DNA of 64,000 nucleotides from UBA922 sp964565405. Its GTDB lineage: Bacteria; Patescibacteriota; Patescibacteriia; Magasanikbacterales; UBA922. How positions within the stretch are numbered: the stretch's first letter is position 1; every line of letters begins with the position of its first letter. A program made the translations under genes and the position numbers. The notes below the pieces were generated by a model, which was not told where the DNA came from, searched no databases, and worked only from the letters and a program-made list of their open reading frames with translations. Shown one piece after another: positions 53,218 to 62,372 of the stretch. The DNA is taken from NCBI GenBank assembly GCA_964565405.1, contig CAZMEW010000003.1, forward strand, positions 1 through 64,000, written 5' to 3'.

Positions 53218-55370
53218 ATCCTAATCTTGTGTCAGTAGTGCTCTAACTTTAATATTATCTGGCAGTGTGTCAGGTGTAAAGCGAATATAGGTAGTTTCAT
53301 TCCCCTTATCAGACGAATTGTACGCTGCCCAATTACTTCCATCATCGGTTGTTTTTTCCCAGGTTCCCGCTTGTGTTACCGAATCATCATCAACCAATAA
53401 CCCGCCAGATATGGCATCGTACAATCGTATACGAAGTGTCGGAACCGTTGAACCAAAAGCAGTTGAGAACCTCCACGCAAACTGTTTGCTTGCTTCTACT
53501 GTCTTTCCGCTTGATGGCTGATAGTGAGAATCAGTTGAAAAATCATTATACAACACCGCAAGAGACATAATTCGCCCCGGAACACATAGTAAACTAATTG
53601 TAGTGAACTCGAACATGAACTGAATACTTGTTGAAGGAGACAACCCCGACAAATCCCCGTCTTCTGGTAGTTGGGTCCACGAACCCGTATTATCGCTGAT
53701 TCCACTTGTACGGTAGAAAGAAAAAATCGAGGCAGTGGGAATTCGAAATTCCTCACTACCCAAATGATCAACAACAGAAGTTAACATCCGTCGAAATGAA
53801 CTACAGTCTGGTGTAAACAGCTCCGGTGTAATCACTCTTTGATTAGTCGACTCAGCGTACGACCAATGTGCGCTCAACGGCAATGCATACATCTGACACA
53901 GTGCTGCTGTCGCCCCATGTTTTACAATATGAGCAATACCATTTTCACTCCATATTGAGGTCACTTGTGAAGCTGTGTTGAAATGAATTGGTGCGTTGGG
54001 ATCTGCCAGAGACTGGTCTTGTTGTTTGTCATCAAGACCAAAGAATCTGCTGAACTGATCTCCGGCAACTTGTGGATATTTGGTAACATAATGCTTAAAA
54101 GCTGTAGCGCCAGTCGTCAATACAATAAGTCGATCAATCGCATCTGCAATTTCGATAACATTGAGTGCGTTAGTCAATGGAAATGTTGATACACTACCCG
54201 GAGGAATTTCTGGACGATTCTCAGAAATCCAACCTAGGTTTCCAGCAAAGATTTTTGAAAGTGCGGCTCGATAGATACGTGTTGCAGTTACAAAATAGAG
54301 TGATTCTTCTCCAGCTCCAGGACCATGATTGAGAGTACCTACACGACCATTATTGACACCCACGACTGTACCTGCAACCAGCTGAGGAGCAGTAGAAATC
54401 ACATCAGCGGAATCAATAATAAACGATAGTCCTGAACCTAGAGATCCCGCTGAGGCAGACAATTCAATCACGCTCGTAGATGTAAAAGATGCAATCGTGT
54501 ACCAGGTCGTAACCGTAGCCGGACTCGTTGTACTGAAAGCAATTTTCATACCCACCATAGTAGCAGTGAAGGCAGTACCCGAATTAGTAACTGTAGTACC
54601 AGAGACCGTAACAGTAGTAGAGCTAGAAGTAGAAGTAGTGTACGCAATCGTCATGAGCATTTTACCAGACGTAATAGTACCCGTTGCCCTCAAATTATAC
54701 CGAAACACACGCATGTAGGTAGAACCCACCCCATCAAGGACATACGCATAATGCAGACCTTTGTTTATTTCTGAAGCAATCGCAAGACCACACGCCGCTT
54801 GGTTAGTAACCACATTACCTGTTGTACCAGCGTCTGACAGCCAGTACACGCCTCTCTGATTATCAACAGATGTCGCAATTGAAGGAAACGTAGAACCAGC
54901 AGTAGTGAAATCGTGGAATCCAGCACCCTTAAGCAAATACAATCCGCCATTTGCAACCGTAGTGTTTGTCAATGTAAGGGCAAACCGTAATTCCTCAATC
55001 ACATATGCTGTGCCAGACGGAATAACACCTGGCGATGTAGTGAGACCAAGTGAGGTGTCGCTCGCTATCTGACCAATGTGGTACCACTGGGTAATCTGAG
55101 TGGGATCAGTAGAGCCAAAGCCAATGCGTGGACCAAGACCTCCAGCTACAGCTGTTGCACCAGTGCCCGCAGCAATACCATCAGTTACAAAAAGAGTATT
55201 TGTCCCAGTCACCGTACAATCAGCGATCACAAAAGAGGTTCCAGCTGCATATGCACTCGACGCACCCAGAATATTCATCGTAGAAGTGGTTGCATATGAG
55301 ATGATAGGGTACCAACAATTGATTTGGGCGACATTGGTACTCCCAAATCCGATCATTTTCCCTACGTATG
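52331..55370 (-). repeat. 385-bp identical block shared by paralogues 1 and 2
   Basis: 52331-52715 and 54986-55370 are identical base for base and encode the nested module pair, while the codons on both sides have diverged. Another near-identical block covers the 5' ends of the two genes (about 53055-53160 and 55705-55810). This points to gene conversion or very recent duplication. Confidence 0.88.
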
Positions 55371-55869
55371 ACGCCGAGAAACCTGTTGCTGAGTGTGTTA
55401 CCAGTCCTGCAGTTGATACGGTTACCGTACCCGTCGAATACACGGATGAAGGTGCTGCTACAGCGACGGTTCCTGTGGTATGGAGATAACGAAGAGCGCG
55501 GAAACCACGATTGACATTGGTTGCTGTTGGTGTAGTCATCGTTATAAATCCCTTCCAATTATATGTTCCCAAAGATTTATTATACTCATAGAGGAAAATA
55601 CGTTTAGTCGCTGTAACCGCATTTTCTAACAAAAATACCCAATCTATCGTTGAACTATACGTGATAGCATGAGGAAAAACCATTGCAACACCAGTCGATT
55701 CTTCCATAGGACGAGCAACAGCGACTGGTAGAGGCCCCACAAAATTATCTTCCGGATTTTCGCCACTCTTCTGTATCATCAATGTACCCAAATTGGTTTT
55801 GGTGGAATCATACGATGCAATAGGTGTCGTACTACCGTTAAATATATGTTCAACAGCTCGTAGAGTCAT
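53221..55869 (-). CDS. Phage-structure-like protein, paralogue 1 (three modules)
   Basis: 882 residues, MTLRAVEHIFNGSTTPIASYDSTK, no signal peptide. The backbone matches paralogues 2 and 3 almost throughout. It has the same nested module pair as paralogue 2 and a third module at the site used at 399-469 in paralogue 3 (TVTVSGTTVTNSGTAF ... FIIDSADVI), but nothing at the first or fourth sites. The C-terminal domain (YDAISGGLLVDDDSVTQAG, then WEKTTDDGSNWAAYNSSDKG) resembles those of phage tail proteins. It lies 4 nt after the Tat-like-signal gene. Confidence 0.72.
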   Translation of the reverse strand: MTLRAVEHIFNGSTTPIASYDSTKTNLGTLMIQKSGENPEDNFVGPLPVAVARPMEESTGVAMVFPHAITYSSTIDWVFLLENAVTATKRIFLYEYNKSLGTYNWKGFITMTTPTATNVNRGFRALRYLHTTGTVAVAAPSSVYSTGTVTVSTAGLVTHSATGFSASYVGKMIGFGSTNVAQINCWYPIISYATTSTMNILGASSAYAAGTSFVIADCTVTGTNTLFVTDGIAAGTGATAVAGGLGPRIGFGSTDPTQITQWYHIGQIASDTSLGLTTSPGVIPSGTAYVIEELRFALTLTNTTVANGGLYLLKGAGFHDFTTAGSTFPSIATSVDNQRGVYWLSDAGTTGNVVTNQAACGLAIASEINKGLHYAYVLDGVGSTYMRVFRYNLRATGTITSGKMLMTIAYTTSTSSSTTVTVSGTTVTNSGTAFTATMVGMKIAFSTTSPATVTTWYTIASFTSTSVIELSASAGSLGSGLSFIIDSADVISTAPQLVAGTVVGVNNGRVGTLNHGPGAGEESLYFVTATRIYRAALSKIFAGNLGWISENRPEIPPGSVSTFPLTNALNVIEIADAIDRLIVLTTGATAFKHYVTKYPQVAGDQFSRFFGLDDKQQDQSLADPNAPIHFNTASQVTSIWSENGIAHIVKHGATAALCQMYALPLSAHWSYAESTNQRVITPELFTPDCSSFRRMLTSVVDHLGSEEFRIPTASIFSFYRTSGISDNTGSWTQLPEDGDLSGLSPSTSIQFMFEFTTISLLCVPGRIMSLAVLYNDFSTDSHYQPSSGKTVEASKQFAWRFSTAFGSTVPTLRIRLYDAISGGLLVDDDSVTQAGTWEKTTDDGSNWAAYNSSDKGNETTYIRFTPDTLPDNIKVRALLTQD

Positions 55870-55873
55870 AGAC

Positions 55874-56494
55874 TTATACTTCTAAATAATCCACATTAAT
55901 CTGAACTGTGGTTGTCCCAGATATAACGCAATATAATACTTCATCTACCCCACCCTCAACGTAGTTTGGATGATTATTTGATCCATATAATCCACCCGTT
56001 TTGGGTGATACATACTTTTCATAGTCAGTGCCGCCCGCAGTAAATCGAAAAGAAATTGATGTCGCATCCGCAGTCAGAGAAAATCTGGTTGCATATACAC
56101 GAATTTTTTTTCCTGATGCTGGAGTGCGCACGTTTCCTGATGATGAAAGGCTGGTAGAGAGCTTGGTAACCCCCAATCCAGTGCTTAATGCTTGCAGACT
56201 TTCTTCTGTCGCAGGATTAATTCTCGCATTTGATGCATCTTTCAAACCAACAGTATTTGATGCGGGTGTACTCCCAAACACATATGCATCAGCTTTTTTG
56301 GGAAAAATAAGTGACCCTACAAAACCCAAACCGGCCACCCCTAATAATTTTAGGAATAGCCTTTTTTTTGTATTTTCCTGATTAATTGAGTGGTCTTGTA
56401 GAGAAGAAATCGATTCGTTTTCTGCCTGTTCTTTTTTTACTACCAGACTCTCTATTTTTTCAGGACTGACAGTAGAGTGTTTTTTTCTAAACAT
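55874..56494 (-). CDS. Phage-tail-like protein with probable Tat signal
   Basis: 206 residues. After a 42-residue charged N-terminus comes TKKRLFLK (42-49), which is the Tat consensus (S/T)RRxFLK with KR in place of RR. A hydrophobic stretch (50-64), PKK and an ADA cleavage site before Y71 follow. The mature part has VGLKDASNARINPATEESLQ, a sequence style common in phage tail proteins, and a beta-rich C-terminus (ISFRFTAGGTDYEKYVSPKTGG). It is the first gene of the operon and has AAAGGAA about 10 nt upstream. It is the only member of the operon before tatC with an export signal, so it may carry the others to TatC. Confidence 0.75.
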   Translation of the reverse strand: MFRKKHSTVSPEKIESLVVKKEQAENESISSLQDHSINQENTKKRLFLKLLGVAGLGFVGSLIFPKKADAYVFGSTPASNTVGLKDASNARINPATEESLQALSTGLGVTKLSTSLSSSGNVRTPASGKKIRVYATRFSLTADATSISFRFTAGGTDYEKYVSPKTGGLYGSNNHPNYVEGGVDEVLYCVISGTTTVQINVDYLEV

Positions 56495-56714
56495 ATCTAC
56501 CGTTCCTTTATATTTTCTCTCTTTTCATAGAAAGATTTGTGTATAGTGTATCAAATTTTAAAAATCACTACAAACAAATCATACACTACTATTCACAACA
56601 ACAAAGCAGACTAATTGTCACCGCTTGACAAATCATGTACACTATCTCCAGCTTGCTTTATTAATTTTCATCCTGATACCTTTGCATAATTTATCAACAT
56701 TATGCATGTGATAT

Positions 56715-59072
56715 ATGCCTTTCTCAAGATATATTTCTATAGCAACTATCATATTTTTTTCTGTAACTATTTTTTGTGTTACGGTAAAACCTGTACACGC
56801 AACTCCAACATTTAATACCACCTTCAGCGCTAGCGCCTCACTCGCAACCCTCAATATCATCAAGCAAATACGAGTTAACCCTAGCGATGGTAAGGTATAC
56901 GTACTCGGTATCTCCACAAGTACTTTTGGTGTTTTTACTGCTGACGGATCGAGCTATAGCAATATCACCTACGATGTAGGGTTACCCGCGTTCTCAACCA
57001 CAGATATGGTTATCAACAATAATACTATTTTTTTGGTTATCAGTGGTTCAACGAATGCTGTCTATCAATACAACATCGTCGGATCAGGTGCCTATTTTGT
57101 ATCGAGTAACACCGGTCTTGCTTCTGCCACAGCAGCTATGGCATTTGGTGAGGACGGGACTATATATGTAACCAAGGGAACATCCGCATATACTTTCGAT
57201 AACAATCTGAATATCACCGCTACTTCAACCATGGTATCAATTCCCACTCACCTGGGATATGCCGCGGGAAGATTATTTTATCAAACTAGCGCAGGAAAAT
57301 TTGCGAGTCTTGCCTTTGGCCAGCCTGAAACTGTCATAGCTACAAGCGGACCGACAGGTGCAAATATTAGAGGCTTTGCCGTTTCACCGGATGGTAGTGC
57401 TCTTTATTATGCCTCAACTAGCACGCTCAAAAAGCTCTTGGTCACCAGCGGCACCACATTATGGACATCTTCTGTCTCGAATCCCGCTGCTATAGATATA
57501 AATAACTCAGGACAAATTACGATGATTAACGCTAGCGGTACCGTTTCGATCTACAATCCGATCAACCCGGTATCCAATTTTATTACTACTGCTTCTAGCA
57601 GTAATGCAGTACTAAACTGGACTTCAGGCGTTTCTGATAGCGATTTCAGTGGAGTTACCATTCGACGCAGTGTAACTAATTATCCCACAAGTATCGATGA
57701 TGGAAGCTTAGTTACCTCGTCTGCAATAACTTCTACCTTCATCGATACTGGCTTAGTTGACGCGACCACTTACTACTATACAATATTTAATCAAACAATC
57801 GACGGCTATTACAGTGCGGGTGTAACTTCATCCGTAACAATCGACCTACCCCCTGAACCACCGACACTCTCTGCCTCAGATAGTGGTAGCACGATTAATC
57901 TTTCTTGGACAACACCGACAGATACCGATACTTTTATTATTAGACGAAGTACGACTGACTTTCCACTATCGACAACAGACGGATTGGCAGTAACGACCAC
58001 TGATTTCTCAATAACTTCTTTAGCTGACACAAATCTACCTGATGGTGTGTACTACTACAGTATTTTCGCTGCTGATAGTCAGAATAATTATTCTACAGCA
58101 GGCACTGCTACTGCAGAGATTGATACAACTGGACCCGCGACACCTAATACTTTTACCGCAACCGCAAATGGTAGCACGATCAATTTGTCATGGCTAAATC
58201 CAGTTGACTCAGATTTTGTTTCCTCAATTATTCGTCGTAGTATTACAAATTTTCCAACTTCAACTACTGACGGCAGCCTAGTAACCAATACTGCTAGTAC
58301 TAGTTATTCCGATCAGTCATTGACCGATGGTACATATTATTACAGTATTTTTGCCCTTGATGCGAACGGTAATTTCTCCATATCAACAACCTCGAGCGCG
58401 ACCGTACATACATCCGCGCCTGCCGTCCATAGACAAGGTGGGGTCAGCTTTTCACCAGTACTCCCTTCCAGTCTCAACACCGGACAACTCCAGTTTCTTA
58501 TCTCAGGTCAATCAAACCCAGCGGGTATAGTCAAGGTTTCGTCATCAAAAATTACACTACAATTGAATGCTGATCCAACTACCGTGCGTGGGTATGCGCT
58601 CTCTTTTGACCCCCTCTTTACCAATGCTACTATTACTCCCTTAACCGATCCATCAAGCAACACGTTTACACTACCTGATAAAGCTGGGACATACACACTC
58701 TATCTCAAATATTATTCTCTTACGGGACAAGCTTCTCCCATATTGTCCCAAACAGTCTCCTACACACCAAATATTTCGTTTGCACCAAAGAAGGGCGTAA
58801 CTGGATTCAACCGAACACTCAAGCCAGGAATGCGGGGTAGTGATGTGCAAGCATTACAGATATTCCTTAATCAGCAAGGCTATCTGGTCACACAAAGTGG
58901 TTTTGGCTCACCCGGATATGAAACCAATTTCTATGGGCCAGGGACTACACGTGCTATTATCAAATTCCAAGAAGCACACAAAGATGCAATCCTCAAGATG
59001 TATAACCTCGAAAAGGGAACGGGTATTTTTGGACCAGCAACTATGGCATTCATACATACTCTACAATATTAG
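56715..59072 (+). CDS. Secreted protein with FN3-like repeats and peptidoglycan-binding domain
   Basis: 785 residues. A signal peptide (about 1-29, ending PVHA) is followed by a beta-propeller-like N-terminal region (about 30-285; GKVYVLGIS, AAMAFGEDGTIYVTKGT). Three FN3-like domains come next (about 290-575; units like DATTYYYTIFNQTIDG and DGTYYYSIFALDANG). Another beta domain precedes a C-terminal PG_binding_1 domain (about 705-783: LKPGMRGSDVQALQIFLNQQGY ... FYGPGTTRAIIKFQEAHK). The last domain should hold it on peptidoglycan. It is divergent from the Tat operon and may share its regulatory interval (56495-56714). Confidence 0.87.
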   Translation: MPFSRYISIATIIFFSVTIFCVTVKPVHATPTFNTTFSASASLATLNIIKQIRVNPSDGKVYVLGISTSTFGVFTADGSSYSNITYDVGLPAFSTTDMVINNNTIFLVISGSTNAVYQYNIVGSGAYFVSSNTGLASATAAMAFGEDGTIYVTKGTSAYTFDNNLNITATSTMVSIPTHLGYAAGRLFYQTSAGKFASLAFGQPETVIATSGPTGANIRGFAVSPDGSALYYASTSTLKKLLVTSGTTLWTSSVSNPAAIDINNSGQITMINASGTVSIYNPINPVSNFITTASSSNAVLNWTSGVSDSDFSGVTIRRSVTNYPTSIDDGSLVTSSAITSTFIDTGLVDATTYYYTIFNQTIDGYYSAGVTSSVTIDLPPEPPTLSASDSGSTINLSWTTPTDTDTFIIRRSTTDFPLSTTDGLAVTTTDFSITSLADTNLPDGVYYYSIFAADSQNNYSTAGTATAEIDTTGPATPNTFTATANGSTINLSWLNPVDSDFVSSIIRRSITNFPTSTTDGSLVTNTASTSYSDQSLTDGTYYYSIFALDANGNFSISTTSSATVHTSAPAVHRQGGVSFSPVLPSSLNTGQLQFLISGQSNPAGIVKVSSSKITLQLNADPTTVRGYALSFDPLFTNATITPLTDPSSNTFTLPDKAGTYTLYLKYYSLTGQASPILSQTVSYTPNISFAPKKGVTGFNRTLKPGMRGSDVQALQIFLNQQGYLVTQSGFGSPGYETNFYGPGTTRAIIKFQEAHKDAILKMYNLEKGTGIFGPATMAFIHTLQY

Positions 59073-59110
59073 GGTTTTACCCCCTAGTCCGATTCCTAAA
59101 AAATAATCAC

Positions 59111-59146
59111 AAATTAAATCATCCCAGTAAAGGGATGATTTAATTT
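59111..59146. terminator. Bidirectional terminator
   Basis: A perfect 15-bp stem AAATTAAATCATCCC / GGGATGATTTAATTT with AGTAAA loop. It serves the peptidoglycan-binding protein gene and the convergent tRNA-Glu. Confidence 0.88.
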
Positions 59147-59220
59147 GGTAGCCCGTAGGGGAATCGGACCCCTGTTACCAGGATGAGAACCTAGCGTCCT
59201 AGCCACTAGACGAACGGGCC
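59146..59220 (-). tRNA. tRNA-Glu (CUC)
   Basis: Minus-strand acceptor GGCCCGT / ACGGGCT (G1-U72 wobble), anticodon arm CTAGG-TTCTCAT-CCTGG (CUC), T arm AGGGG-TCCGATT-CCCCT with TCC in place of TTC, discriminator A and encoded CCA. Confidence 0.95.
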
Positions 59221-59245
59221 TCTTTTTTATTTGGTGATACCCGAT

Positions 59246-59274
59246 ATACTAGATGAAAATAACTCAAAAGTCAA
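59246..59274 (-). promoter_or_regulatory. Promoter of tRNA-Glu
   Basis: Minus-strand TTGACT, exactly 17 nt, TAGTAT, about 26 nt upstream of the tRNA. Confidence 0.78.
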
Positions 59275-59284
59275 TTCCCCCACT

Positions 59285-61081
59285 TCATCTTTCTGGAGGA
59301 ATATGGAAGTACGACATGAGATACGTAGTAATCTGTGCAAATAATGGAGCTGCGGTGATGTTCGCATATGACCGTTGCGGTTTTTCTAGCCGAATTAACA
59401 TAACAAATTTTGGATTATCGACCGGTCCAAATCCAATAAAAGAATGATTGGTTTCTGTTGAATATCCACCAGGACCTGCGATTTGCGCGGTACCTGTTTT
59501 TCCTGCAATATAATATCCCGGCACCTTTCCCCTAATACCTTCGCTAAAATCTACAACTCTTACCATCATTGCAGCTACCGTATCTGCAGTGTGTTTATCT
59601 ATCACTTGACGCACTTCCGTTGGATCGATATCTTCTATTTTTCCATTTGCATATTCAATGCGTTTTACAATATATGGTTTCATAAGCTTTCCCCCATTTG
59701 CTATTGCTGAAAATGCAGTTACCATTTGAAGCGGAGTAACTGTAATTCCTTGTCCAAATGAAGCCGTTGCTGTGTAGCAGTCAACCTTATCCCCTTTGTT
59801 TTCATACAACCCCGCAATAGTACCTGGTACTTCAGTATCAAGCTCAAGTCCTGTTTTTGTTCCGAAACCAAATTTTTCCACATATGATCGAAAAATTTCT
59901 TTGCCTAATTTTTTTACTATATACACGACTCCGGTATTAATAGAATGTTCCAAAATCCCACTCATATCCTGAGCACCATAGTTACGATTTTCGGCATTTT
60001 GAATAGGCTTCTTGCAATTTCCATCCGCACTCCCTGTATCAGTAAATGGGTCGCCTGGTTTTACCACCCCGGCATCAAGTGCGGCAGCCATGGTGATCGG
60101 CTTGAAAACTGATCCTGGTTCATATGACTCAAAAATAGAGAGATTATTATATGATGATGGATTTTCTACCTTTCCATATTCATTGGGGTCAAAATCTGGA
60201 ATTGAACACATGGTGATAATTGCACCGCTCAGAGGATCCATAATAATAAGCGATCCTGATTGCGCTTCATACGTCTTTACCGCAGCTCTCAGTCGTTCGC
60301 ACACTTCGTCCTGAAGGGTGCGGTCAAGGGTAAGGATTAAATTCGCCCCATCAACTGCCTGCTCGAACGACCTTCCTGCAAGCGGAATCCACGCCCCCTT
60401 CGCACTTCTAATTCCCTCGAGAAATCCACCATTGCCTCCGATAACTGAATTCCAATATCCTTCGATTCCATATCTACCGACTGATTCCCCTGTCTCATTT
60501 TTCCCTACAAATCCTACAACCGGACCCGCAAGCACACCTTCAGGATAGAATCGTTCTCGAAAACGAGTAAAATAAATTCCCGGCAACTTCAGAGCTTCGA
60601 GCCTATTCTTAGTCTCCTCATCAATATTTTTTTCTAGTTGTTCATAACCATCATTTTCTTTTTGCAATTGTTCTAATACTTCTGTTTTTTTCTCATCGTC
60701 ATAGTCGAAAAAATCCGTAAGTGCGTTTGTAACTTCGAGAGGAGTTTTCGGGTCTTCATATCTCCGAGTGTCCGCAAATACAATAAATTTGTCTCGATTG
60801 AGTGCAAGCGGGGTCAATTTTCCATCATTATTTTCGAGATAAATAGAGCCACGTTCGGGTGTAAGTTCTGCAAAGACTTCGTGTGAATCTGATGCAAGCG
60901 CGGTATAAAAGCTATGCTGCATGATCATGAGAGTGAACAACCGTATAATGATTGCCGTAATAATCAATAAAAACACAACCCTGATCACCTGCAGGCGTCG
61001 TGTTTCAGCGTCTCCTGTAGAAGCGCGAGGAGAGTGCATGTCATGACGCGCAACTCGACGCACCCGATATGTCCGTGCCAT
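59285..61081 (-). CDS. Class B penicillin-binding protein (FtsI/PBP2-like transpeptidase)
   Basis: 598 residues. A basic cytoplasmic N-terminus, one membrane helix (about 30-52) and a PBP dimerisation domain (about 70-240; ERGSIYLENNDG, FYPEGVLAGPVVGFVG) precede the transpeptidase domain. Active-site motifs are S324-V-F-K327 (EPGSVFKPIT), S380-I-N382 (HSINTG) and K528-T-G530 (AGKTGTAQ). It cross-links septal or side-wall peptidoglycan. There is no PASTA domain. It lies 11 nt after pilT in one unit. The window has no ftsW/rodA neighbour, so FtsI and PBP2 roles cannot be told apart. Confidence 0.94.
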   Translation of the reverse strand: MARTYRVRRVARHDMHSPRASTGDAETRRLQVIRVVFLLIITAIIIRLFTLMIMQHSFYTALASDSHEVFAELTPERGSIYLENNDGKLTPLALNRDKFIVFADTRRYEDPKTPLEVTNALTDFFDYDDEKKTEVLEQLQKENDGYEQLEKNIDEETKNRLEALKLPGIYFTRFRERFYPEGVLAGPVVGFVGKNETGESVGRYGIEGYWNSVIGGNGGFLEGIRSAKGAWIPLAGRSFEQAVDGANLILTLDRTLQDEVCERLRAAVKTYEAQSGSLIIMDPLSGAIITMCSIPDFDPNEYGKVENPSSYNNLSIFESYEPGSVFKPITMAAALDAGVVKPGDPFTDTGSADGNCKKPIQNAENRNYGAQDMSGILEHSINTGVVYIVKKLGKEIFRSYVEKFGFGTKTGLELDTEVPGTIAGLYENKGDKVDCYTATASFGQGITVTPLQMVTAFSAIANGGKLMKPYIVKRIEYANGKIEDIDPTEVRQVIDKHTADTVAAMMVRVVDFSEGIRGKVPGYYIAGKTGTAQIAGPGGYSTETNHSFIGFGPVDNPKFVMLIRLEKPQRSYANITAAPLFAQITTYLMSYFHIPPER

Positions 61082-61092
61082 GGTAGAGGTAC

Positions 61093-62127
61093 TTAAAGAT
61101 GTTTATCCCGTCCTACTCGATTTCTCGCTGTTTCCTCACTAATCAATCTTTCTTTTACAAGCCATTTTATTGATTGTTCCATCGTAATCATTCCATTTTT
61201 TGCGCCCGTTTGAATTGCACTTGCAAGTTGCGCAATATTATTTTCACGGATCAAATTAGCGACTGCCGAGGTATTCATCAATATTTCTCGCGCTACCACA
61301 CGGGTCTGGTCCATACTTGGAATCAATTGTTGCGCTACGACCGCCCGAAGTACACTCGAAAGCTGAATCAATACTTGTTTTTGCTTTGGCCCTTCAAATA
61401 CATCCACAATACGCTCGATTGCTTCAGCGGCACTTGATGTGTGAAGTGTTGAAAATACTAAGTGCCCAGTTTCTGCGGCAGTCAGGGCAGTCGCGATAGT
61501 TTCGGGATCCCGCATCTCACCCACCATAATAACATTCGGGTCTTGCCGAAGTACATGTTTCAGGGCAGATGCAAACGATGGAGTATCCCCTCCTAGTTCA
61601 CGCTGTTCGATCAGACTTTTTTTGCTTTCAAACACAAATTCTATCGGGTCTTCAATCGTCACGATATGCGCATTGCGTGAGTTATTAATTTCTTCAATCA
61701 TACGTGCAATCGTCGTTGATTTACCATTTCCAGTCGGGCCCACGACTAATACCAACCCATCAATCAATTTGGTCATTTCATATAATGGCTCTTCAAAACG
61801 CAATACTTCACCAGAAGGGACTTCGGTCGGTACGAGACGTGCTGCGAGTCCGACTGATTGCTCTTGACGATGTATATTAATACGAAACCGTGCTTTCTTG
61901 TGTGTGTAGCCAAAATCAAGATCATGCTCAACATCAAATCTTTTTTTACTCACCGGATCAAGAATTCCCACAATAGCATTCTCCACTTCTTTTTCCCCTA
62001 AAACTGCTTCTGCAATTGGAATAAGCTCGCCATGCACTCGAATCATCGGTTTTTCATGCGCAACCAGATGCAGATCTGACGCACCCTCCTTAATTGCATA
62101 TTCTAAATACTGAGCAAGTGGTTTCAT
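61093..62127 (-). CDS. pilT: Type IV pilus retraction ATPase PilT
   Basis: 344 residues. The N-terminal PAS-like domain (KEGASDLHLVAHEKPMIRVHG) leads to Walker A GPTGNGKSTT (about 129-138), an Asp box (HIVTIEDPIEF), Walker B (PNVIMVGEMRDPETI) and the His box (GHLVFSTLHTSSAAEAI). The C-terminus is helical and shorter than in proteobacterial PilT. PilT powers pilus retraction and is needed for DNA uptake; it complements pilA, pilM and pilD elsewhere in the window. It is cotranscribed with the PBP gene. Confidence 0.95.
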   Translation of the reverse strand: MKPLAQYLEYAIKEGASDLHLVAHEKPMIRVHGELIPIAEAVLGEKEVENAIVGILDPVSKKRFDVEHDLDFGYTHKKARFRINIHRQEQSVGLAARLVPTEVPSGEVLRFEEPLYEMTKLIDGLVLVVGPTGNGKSTTIARMIEEINNSRNAHIVTIEDPIEFVFESKKSLIEQRELGGDTPSFASALKHVLRQDPNVIMVGEMRDPETIATALTAAETGHLVFSTLHTSSAAEAIERIVDVFEGPKQKQVLIQLSSVLRAVVAQQLIPSMDQTRVVAREILMNTSAVANLIRENNIAQLASAIQTGAKNGMITMEQSIKWLVKERLISEETARNRVGRDKHL

Positions 62128-62210
62128 ATACAGTCAGATAAACAAAAAATAATTTATCGAAAATAAATTAGTTCTATTTTACCATATTTGAACCAAACCA
62201 AGAAATATAC

Positions 62211-62239
62211 TTGATTTCCCGTCTGAGGGGGCGTATCAT
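62211..62239 (+). promoter_or_regulatory. Promoter of tRNA-Pro
   Basis: TTGATT, exactly 17 nt, TATCAT, 12 nt upstream of the tRNA 5' end. Confidence 0.7.
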
Positions 62240-62251
62240 GTAATTTTATTA

Positions 62252-62324
62252 CGGGCTATAGCGCAGTTGGTAGCGCGCATCGTTCGGGACGATGAGGTCG
62301 TGGGTTCAAGTCCCACTAGCCCGA
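62252..62324 (+). tRNA. tRNA-Pro (CGG)
   Basis: Acceptor CGGGCTA / TAGCCCG with the C1-G72 pair usual for Pro. Anticodon arm CATCG-TTCGGGA-CGATG (CGG). T arm GTGGG-TTCAAGT-CCCAC. Discriminator A; CCA is not encoded. Confidence 0.95.
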
Positions 62325-62372
62325 CTACACATATTCATCCAATTCCTTGTTAAGATCGAAAAAACTGCATTC

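Noticed and set aside
46243..56494. Complete prophage
   Set aside because: Only structure-like and Tat genes are present; there is no capsid, portal, terminase, integrase or attachment site.
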